Made by a program: the position numbers and the translations under genes
Part shown: positions 56,706 through 61,574 of the stretch, in pieces
Position numbering within the stretch: position 1 is the stretch's first letter
How the letters are laid out: every line of letters starts with the position of its first letter
Assembly: GCF_003056725.1 (NCBI RefSeq)
Contig: NZ_QBKZ01000017.1
Location: 32,479 to 94,052, forward strand
DNA: 61,574 nucleotides
Reading direction: 5' to 3'
DNA from: Mangrovicoccus ximenensis
GTDB taxonomy: Bacteria > Pseudomonadota > Alphaproteobacteria > Rhodobacterales > Rhodobacteraceae
Notes under the pieces: model-generated
Database searches by the model: none
The model's input: the letters and a program-made list of their open reading frames with translations, nothing else
What the model was told of the DNA's origin: nothing

Positions 56706-56792
56706 TCAGATCATGGCCCAGTCAGTGAATTGGACGGGCTTCGGACGGCTGTCCGGCTTGGGCTTTCCGCCCGTTGAAGTTGTTTTCGGCAT
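56706..56792 (-). CDS. Possible 28-aa small protein
   Basis: A short ORF encoding MPKTTSTGGKPKPDSRPKPV followed by QFTDWAMI. GAGGAGAG lies about 10 bases before the ATG, and a stem-loop terminator sits ten bases after the stop, so the unit has all parts of a tiny gene. It is hydrophilic and proline/lysine-rich. Without comparative data it remains tentative. Confidence 0.4.
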   Translation of the reverse strand: MPKTTSTGGKPKPDSRPKPVQFTDWAMI

Positions 56793-57068
56793 CGCTCTGC
56801 TCTCCTCCGCACCGGTGCGGATCGGGGATGCCCTTTGCACCGGTTCCTCCGGTGTCGCAAGAGCGGATCCGTCTGGGACCCGGCGCCATAGGCAAGTCTG
56901 CGCTCATATTTCTTAAGGCGCGCCTCACGTTTGCGAAGGTTGATTCAAGTTTTCGAAACTGAAACCTGCCGTGACCGCAAAACGTACCGGATTCGCCCGT
57001 TTCGGCCGCTTCCTGCCGGATTTCCGCAGCCGGATCGGGCGCCGGCGGGACCGCCCCGCGACTCGCCC

Positions 57069-57347
57069 TCAGATATCCTCGGCCAGATGATCGAAAAACT
57101 CCTCGGCCTGATCGATCGACAGGTGAGTCGCGGCCCAGTTGTAAGCCTCGGTCTCGCCAAGCTCGCGGACCCGGCCCTTGCCCCCCGGCTCCGGCGCGAA
57201 ACTGCTCGACGGCCCGCCGGTTCCCGCCAGCAGATAGCCCGCGCCGGTGCGGTAGAGACCGGCCGCCCACCAGCCGGGATCGTCCTGCGGCGCCGCGGAG
57301 CGGGCCTTTCCGATCAGCTGCGGCGCGGAATGCGGATCTGCGGTCAT
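57069..57347 (-). CDS. Conserved hypothetical protein (92 aa)
   Basis: A 92-aa soluble protein starting MTADPHSAPQLIGKARSAAP with PGWWAAGLYRTGAGYLLAGT and ending AEEFFDHLAEDI. AGGAG precedes the ATG at 57347. No known domain is recognised; the composition and RBS support a real gene. It lies alone between the small ORF and the AI-2E-type transporter, on the same strand as both. Confidence 0.7.
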   Translation of the reverse strand: MTADPHSAPQLIGKARSAAPQDDPGWWAAGLYRTGAGYLLAGTGGPSSSFAPEPGGKGRVRELGETEAYNWAATHLSIDQAEEFFDHLAEDI

Positions 57348-57454
57348 GGCGGGGCTCCTGCGGCTTGGGCGTGCCTGTTCAGCCTGGCAGCCCGCAGCGA
57401 CCGCGCAATCCCCATCGCCGGGATGGCACGCTGCCTGCGCCCGGCCGGACCCGG

Positions 57455-58516
57455 TCAGGACTCGGGCGCCTCCTTTTCGGCCGCTTCGACCCAGGCGGTG
57501 ACCAGCTCGTAGAACACGGCCAGGATCACCGGCCCGATGAACAGCCCGATCAGCCCGTAGGCGAACATGCCGCCCAGCACCCCGACAAGGATCACCAGCA
57601 TCGGCGTCTCCAGCCCGCGCGCCATGAGGATCGGGCGCAACACGTTGTCGACGATCATCACCGGCACCATCACCACGGTGAAGAGGACGGCCATCCAGGT
57701 ATCCATGCCGAACCAGGCCCAGATGATCACCGGGATCAGCACCGGCCCCGGCCCGATCTGGATGATCCCGAGGAACAGCGCCGCCAGCGTCAGCGGACCG
57801 GCCAGCGGCACGCCGAAAGCGACCATGATCATCCCCGCCAGCAGCGCCTGGATCACCGCCACGCCGATCACCCCGCGCGAGACATTGCGCACCGTGGCCC
57901 CGGCCAGATCGACGAAGCCCGCGCCGCGCGGCGCGAAGATGCGGTTGGCGAAACGGCGGGCATGACCGACCAGCGCCGGCCCCGGCCGGAACAGCAGCCC
58001 CATGATGATCACCGAGACCGACAGCATCGCCAGCGCGATCCCGACCCCGGCCACCTTGGCCAGCACCAGCCGCCCGGTGGAGAGCAGCAGCGGCCCGATC
58101 TGTGCCAGGAGCTGCGCGAGGTTGCTGCCGAACGCCTCCCAGGCCTGGGCGAGCCGCAGCCCGACGACCGGGACCCGCGCCAGCTTCTCCGCCGAAGGCA
58201 GCGCGAAGCTGCCCTCCTGCACCGCCTTCATCCCCCAGGCGGCCGCGTCGATCACCTGGCTGGCCAGCACCGCGATCGGTCCCAGCGTGATCGCCAGCCC
58301 CAGGAGCGTGATCAGCACCGCCGAGAGCGTCTCGCGCCCGCCCAGCCGCCGCGCCAGCCAGGCATGCACCGGATAGACCGCCACCGCCAGGATCACCGCC
58401 CAGAGCATCAGCCCGAAAAGCGGCGCGACCAGATGCAGGGCGAGGAAGAAGAAGCCGCCGAGAAACAGCAGGCGGATCGCGGTGTCTATCACCTGGGCGT
58501 CGCGGGACTGGGCCAT
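57455..58516 (-). CDS. AI-2E family transporter (PerM/TqsA-like)
   Basis: A 353-aa inner-membrane protein of the AI-2 exporter superfamily. It has about eight helices, the large soluble loop between helices 3 and 4 (EKLARVPVVGLRLAQAWEAF), and the conserved C-terminal half: VIGVAVIQALLAGMIMVAFG, GIIQIGPGPVLIPVIIWAW, FTVVMVPVMIVDNVLRPIL, GVLGGMFAYGLIGLFIGPV. Members export autoinducer-2 or act in ion or drug efflux; the name is a family label. Start 58516 follows AAAGGAGA. Confidence 0.9.
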   Translation of the reverse strand: MAQSRDAQVIDTAIRLLFLGGFFFLALHLVAPLFGLMLWAVILAVAVYPVHAWLARRLGGRETLSAVLITLLGLAITLGPIAVLASQVIDAAAWGMKAVQEGSFALPSAEKLARVPVVGLRLAQAWEAFGSNLAQLLAQIGPLLLSTGRLVLAKVAGVGIALAMLSVSVIIMGLLFRPGPALVGHARRFANRIFAPRGAGFVDLAGATVRNVSRGVIGVAVIQALLAGMIMVAFGVPLAGPLTLAALFLGIIQIGPGPVLIPVIIWAWFGMDTWMAVLFTVVMVPVMIVDNVLRPILMARGLETPMLVILVGVLGGMFAYGLIGLFIGPVILAVFYELVTAWVEAAEKEAPES

Positions 58517-58684
58517 GTCAAATCTCCTTTGCGCAGACCCTGCCACGGCTTCCGTGGCCGGGCGCGGCTGTCGTGGTCAATACCCCGAATTTGAATGGAA
58601 TTGCCGCAATCCGGCAACGCTTGGCGCCGCTTCCGTTAACCAGATTTCCGGCAAGCCGGTGTTGTCTGGACCGGGCAAGTACGA

Positions 58685-59945
58685 GTGTTTCGGGTCTGGG
58701 TGATGCTGACTTATCTGAGCGGTGCGGACACGGCCCCTGCGCCGCGCGCCGAAGACGGGCAGGAATTGGATGGCGGGCAGGAGCTGATCGTGCGCCTCGC
58801 CGAGGGGGCCGATCCGCAGGCCCTCGCCGCGCTGCGCGAGGCGATGGGGGCGGACCTGGCCGGCACCACGCAGGCCTGGGGGTTCGAGCTCTGGCGCTGC
58901 GACGCGCCGTTCGATGCCGCCGCGCTGGCGGCTTTCCCGGGCGAGGATTGGTACGACGCAGCCGCAGCCAGCGTGACCTATCTGCAGGACAACCTGCAGC
59001 TCGATGCCCGGGCCGTCTCCGACGATCCGCGGACCGGCGATCTCTGGGCGCTCGACAATGACCGCGACACCGATATCGACCTGCCCGAAGCCTGGGAAAA
59101 CAGCCGCGGCGCGGGCGTTCTGGTGGCGGTGATCGATACCGGTGTCGACTACCGCCATCCTGATCTCGCCGAGAACATGTGGATCAATCCCGGCGAGATC
59201 CCCGGCAACGGCATCGACGATGACGGCAACGGCTTCGTCGACGACATCCATGGCTATGATTTCGTCGATACCGATGCGCGGCCGATGGACGGCAATTCCC
59301 ACGGCACCCATGTGGCCGGCACGATCGCCGCGGTGGCCGGAAACGGCATCGGCATCGCCGGCGTCGCCCCCGAGGCGCAGATCATGGCGGTCAAGGTCCT
59401 GTCGGACAGCGGCACCGGCAGCATCTTCGACGCAATCCAGGGGATCGAATACGCCGCGCTGATGGGGGCGCAGATCGCCAATTGCAGCTGGGGCGGCGCG
59501 GCCTTCCCGACCGCGCTGGCCGATGCGGTGCGGCTGGCCGGAGAGGCCGGGATGGCCATCGTCGCCGCCGCCGGAAACGACGCGAAGAACACCGACATCT
59601 CGCCGCATTACCCAGCCGCGATCGACGCGCCGAACATGATCTCGGTGGCCGCGACCGACCGCTATGACAGCTTCGCGGGCTTCTCGAACTACGGCATCCG
59701 CTCGGTCGACGTGGCGGCGCCGGGGGTCGGCATCCTCTCCACCGTGCCGGGCGCGGGCTATGCCAGCAAGAGCGGCACCTCGATGGCGGCGCCGCATGTC
59801 TCGGGCATCGCCGCGCTGATCCTGGCGAACGAGCCCTGGCTCAGCCCGGCCGAACTGCGCCAGCGGCTGATCGACAGTTCCGACCCGGTGGCAGGACTGG
59901 CATCGCGCAGCGCAAGCGGCGGCCGCGTCAATGCCGCCACCGCCC
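58685..59945 (+). pseudogene. Subtilisin-like (S8) serine protease, C-terminal end lost
   Basis: A peptidase S8 catalytic domain with all three catalytic residues: Asp in AVIDTGVDYRHPD, His in NSHGTHVAGTI, Ser in SGTSMAAPHVSG. An Asn/Asp-rich calcium-loop-like segment (GIDDDGNGFVDD) is also present. An N-terminal inhibitor-like prodomain (LIVRLAEGADPQALAALREA) precedes it. No signal peptide is seen, which is usual for RTX-type subtilases secreted by type I systems, but any such C-terminal repeat region is missing. The domain is complete up to GGRVNAATA (~59945), then the frame runs antisense into a truncated LysR gene to a chance stop at 60052. The GTG start at 58685 is uncertain; ATG 58703 is an alternative. 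Confidence 0.8.
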
Positions 59946-60555
59946 CGCCATCGAGCGGCCTGAGCAGCCAGCGCGGCGCCGCAGCGGTGCCGATGATCCG
60001 GTGGCGCTCCAGATCGCCGGGAGACTGCGGCGTGCCATGGCGTTCCAGGTAGCCGGGCGCGCCGGTGACGATCGTGCGGGCCAGCCCAAGCCGCTTGCGG
60101 GTCATGCCGGAATCGGGCTGCGGCCCGACGCGCAGCGCGATGTCGGCACCGCTTTCCTGCAGGTTCTCCAGCCGGTTCGACAGGCGCAGTTCCAGCTCCA
60201 CCTCGGGATAATCGGCGACGAAGGCCGACCACATCGGCCGCAGCGCATGCAGCGACAGGTTGGTCGGCGCCATCACCCGCAGCGGCCCGCGCATCTGCGT
60301 CAGGTCCGCCGAGAGCGCGCGCAGCTCGTGGTCGAGCTGCGCCATCAGCGGCCCGAGGCGGCGCAGATAGGCCTCTCCCTCGCCGGTCAGGGAGAACCGC
60401 CGCGCCGAGCGGTGGACCAGGCGGCAGCCGAGCCGTTCCTCGAGCTTCTGCAGGCGGCGGGTCACGGTGGCGGGCGGGATGCGCAGGCGGCGCGCCGCGC
60501 CCGAAAGCCCGCCGGTCTCGGCAATCGCGACGAACAGCGCAATGTCGTCCAGCAT
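59945..60555 (-). pseudogene. LysR-family regulator, C-terminal third lost
   Basis: The start at 60555 (MLDDIALFVAIAETGGLSGA) leads to a normal LysR winged helix (RLRIPPATVTRRLQKLEERL) and the first part of the effector domain (GPLRVMAPTNLSLHALRPMW, IALRVGPQPDSGMTRKRLG), as in the AaeR/DmlR group. Sequence similarity stops after LLRPLDGGAVA at ~59945, and the frame continues antisense to the protease. About 90 residues of the effector domain are missing. It is divergent from the ABM/DUF2798 pair, its probable target. Confidence 0.8.
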
Positions 60556-60658
60556 GATTCCATTTCCGGAAATTATCTCTGCGACATTCGGCATATAATT
60601 CCTGTTCCGGCATGTCTAGCTTGGCCCAAGTCGCAATTGCCACCGGAAAGGAAGCTTC

Positions 60659-60967
60659 GTGACCGAATTCTGCATCAGCGCCCGGATCGAGGCCACCGGC
60701 GCGCTTCCCCTCTCCGACACCGAGGCCCTGCTGGCCGGGCTGGTCCGGGACACGGCCGGCGAGCCGGGCTGCCTGTCCTTCGAAATCCGCCAGGACCTCG
60801 ACGACCCGACGCAATTCGTCCTCTGGGAGCGCTGGACCTCGCCGGAGGCGCTCGAGGCGCATCACGCCTACCCCCATACCCGCAAGGTGATCGAGACCGG
60901 CGCCACGCGGGTGGTGTCCTTCCGCAAGCTTGCGCCGATCGGCGCCCCCGCACGGAGCCCCGCATGA
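60659..60967 (+). CDS. ABM-domain (putative quinol monooxygenase type) protein
   Basis: A 102-aa ferredoxin-like ABM domain: CISARIEATGALPLSDTEAL, GEPGCLSFEIRQDLDDPTQF, VLWERWTSPEALEAHHAYPH. This is the YgiN/putative quinol monooxygenase type. It starts with GTG at 60659, preceded by GGAAAGGAAG. The gene overlaps the DUF2798 gene by 4 bp and is divergent from the truncated LysR gene, which probably regulated it. Confidence 0.85.
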   Translation: MTEFCISARIEATGALPLSDTEALLAGLVRDTAGEPGCLSFEIRQDLDDPTQFVLWERWTSPEALEAHHAYPHTRKVIETGATRVVSFRKLAPIGAPARSPA

Positions 60968-61203
60968 CCCACCGCCTGATCTTCGCCGTCATGATGTCGC
61001 TGGTCCTCAGCTTCCTGATGACCTTCTTCGTCACCTGGCTGAATCTCGGCTTCGTTCCGGATTTCGCGTCCCGCTGGATGACCGCCTTCCGCGTCGCCTG
61101 GCCCACGGCCGCGGCGATCTCCTTCCTGTTCGGGCCGGCCGTGACGAAGGCCAGCCTGCGGCTCGACGCGATGCTGGCCACCCGCACGGCGCGGCCGCGC
61201 TGA
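60964..61203 (+). CDS. DUF2798 membrane protein
   Basis: A 79-aa protein with two membrane helices: LIFAVMMSLVLSFLMTFFVT and the region around AWPTAAAISFLFGPAV. The motif SFLMTFFVTWLNLG with FRVAWPTAA is typical of DUF2798. Function unknown. Translationally coupled to the ABM gene. Confidence 0.88.
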   Translation: MTHRLIFAVMMSLVLSFLMTFFVTWLNLGFVPDFASRWMTAFRVAWPTAAAISFLFGPAVTKASLRLDAMLATRTARPR

Positions 61204-61260
61204 ACGGGGGCCGCCCGGGTTGCTTTTCCGGGCGGCCGCGGACAGGGTGCGCGCGACCAA

Positions 61261-61574
61261 CTACGTGACGAGGTGCACATGTCCCCCGCCGATGAAGAGC
61301 GCATTCGGCTCCCGGCCCGAGACGCCCCACCAGTCGGCCACGGTCATGCCCATGGTCAGCGGCGAGGAGATCTCGATTTCGACATTGATGTGACGGCCCG
61401 AGAACAGCTCGGGACGGATCAGATAGGCGATCACGCAGGGGTCGTGCAAGGGCGCGCCTTCGGATCCGTATTTCGCCATGTCCCAGCGCTCGAAGAAGCC
61501 GGTCCAGGCGGCGACGGCCTCGCCCGGGCGGGTGCCGAGATCGCGGAAGGCCTGGTTGCGCGCTGGCGAGGTCA
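61261..61574 (-). CDS. Nucleoside hydrolase, C-terminal part (runs off the window)
   Basis: The last ~103 codons of an inosine-uridine-type nucleoside hydrolase (IunH family). The segment GAPLHDPCVIAYLIRPELFS contains the HDP motif with the C-terminal metal/substrate histidine-aspartate, followed by HINVEIEISSPLTMGMTVAD and a normal stop at 61261. The N-terminal DTDxGxDD metal site lies beyond the right edge. It hydrolyses ribonucleosides to base and ribose. Confidence 0.85.
   Translation of the reverse strand, partial: TSPARNQAFRDLGTRPGEAVAAWTGFFERWDMAKYGSEGAPLHDPCVIAYLIRPELFSGRHINVEIEISSPLTMGMTVADWWGVSGREPNALFIGGGHVHLVT

Noticed and set aside
58577..60877. A 766-codon minus-strand frame through the protease and LysR genes
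   Set aside because: Shadow frame; the real minus-strand gene is the truncated LysR in another frame.

Overview
This is a high-GC window from an alphaproteobacterium, most likely a Rhodobacterales (Rhodobacteraceae/Paracoccaceae) genome. I base that on codon bias, gene content (ExoD, CcmBCDG order, orphan ParA, DUF985 cupin, DUF2798, small conserved Rhodobacterales proteins) and the density of ABC, TRAP and catabolic clusters. No rRNA, tRNA, CRISPR array, transposase, integrase or phage gene was seen.

The window is best read as blocks of intact operons separated by joints at which unrelated genes meet in mid-frame. Block A (~0.32-14.63 kb) is a probable aromatic or heteroaromatic acid catabolic unit. 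It holds a MarR regulator, a three-subunit molybdenum hydroxylase (+ strand) and a long minus-strand operon: branched-chain-type ABC importer, TRAP importer, gamma-resorcylate-decarboxylase-type amidohydrolase and a Rieske ferredoxin-reductase fusion. Block B (~14.63-30.5 kb) has a CUT1 sugar-type ABC importer, two GMC oxidoreductases, a HisD/HpsN-type dehydrogenase, a ThDP enzyme, an XRE regulator, an unrecognised protein, a fumarase/aspartase-family lyase and a TIM-barrel epimerase. Three of its promoters share a direct-repeat TGACGCA/TGCGTCA operator with 10-bp spacing.

From ~30.5 to 33.9 kb and from ~38.9 to 40.5 kb the DNA is a string of gene remnants: a DASS-like permease tail, a frameshifted MFS transporter, a LysR tail, a broken EamA transporter, an AraC N-terminus joined to a CcmB C-terminus, an ExoD head joined to another protein's tail, and response-regulator and kinase pieces. 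Between them lies a largely intact housekeeping stretch: ccmC-ccmD-ccmG, DUF985 cupin, glycosyltransferase, PRC-barrel protein, and enolase with an abnormal start.

Block K (~40.5-54.6 kb) is a sugar or glycoside oxidation island. It has a LysR regulator, a periplasmic three-subunit GMC dehydrogenase (Tat small subunit with an in-frame TAG, FAD subunit, tri-haem cytochrome c), four TIM-barrel isomerase/epimerase-type proteins, two Gfo/Idh/MocA dehydrogenases, an ABM protein and a ribose-type ABC importer. The importer has no binding-protein gene, and one permease is fused in frame to the N-terminal part of NadD. The remainder (54.6-61.6 kb) holds an orphan ParA with a small basic protein, a cold-shock protein, a possible 28-aa ORF, an AI-2E family transporter, a subtilase and a LysR regulator that both lose their 3' ends at a shared joint, ABM and DUF2798 proteins, and a partial nucleoside hydrolase.

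The most important caveat for any reader is the joints. Sequence alone cannot tell real deletions from assembly misjoins, and gene absences near them (SBP, CcmA, histidine kinase and others) should not be read as biology until reads have been checked.
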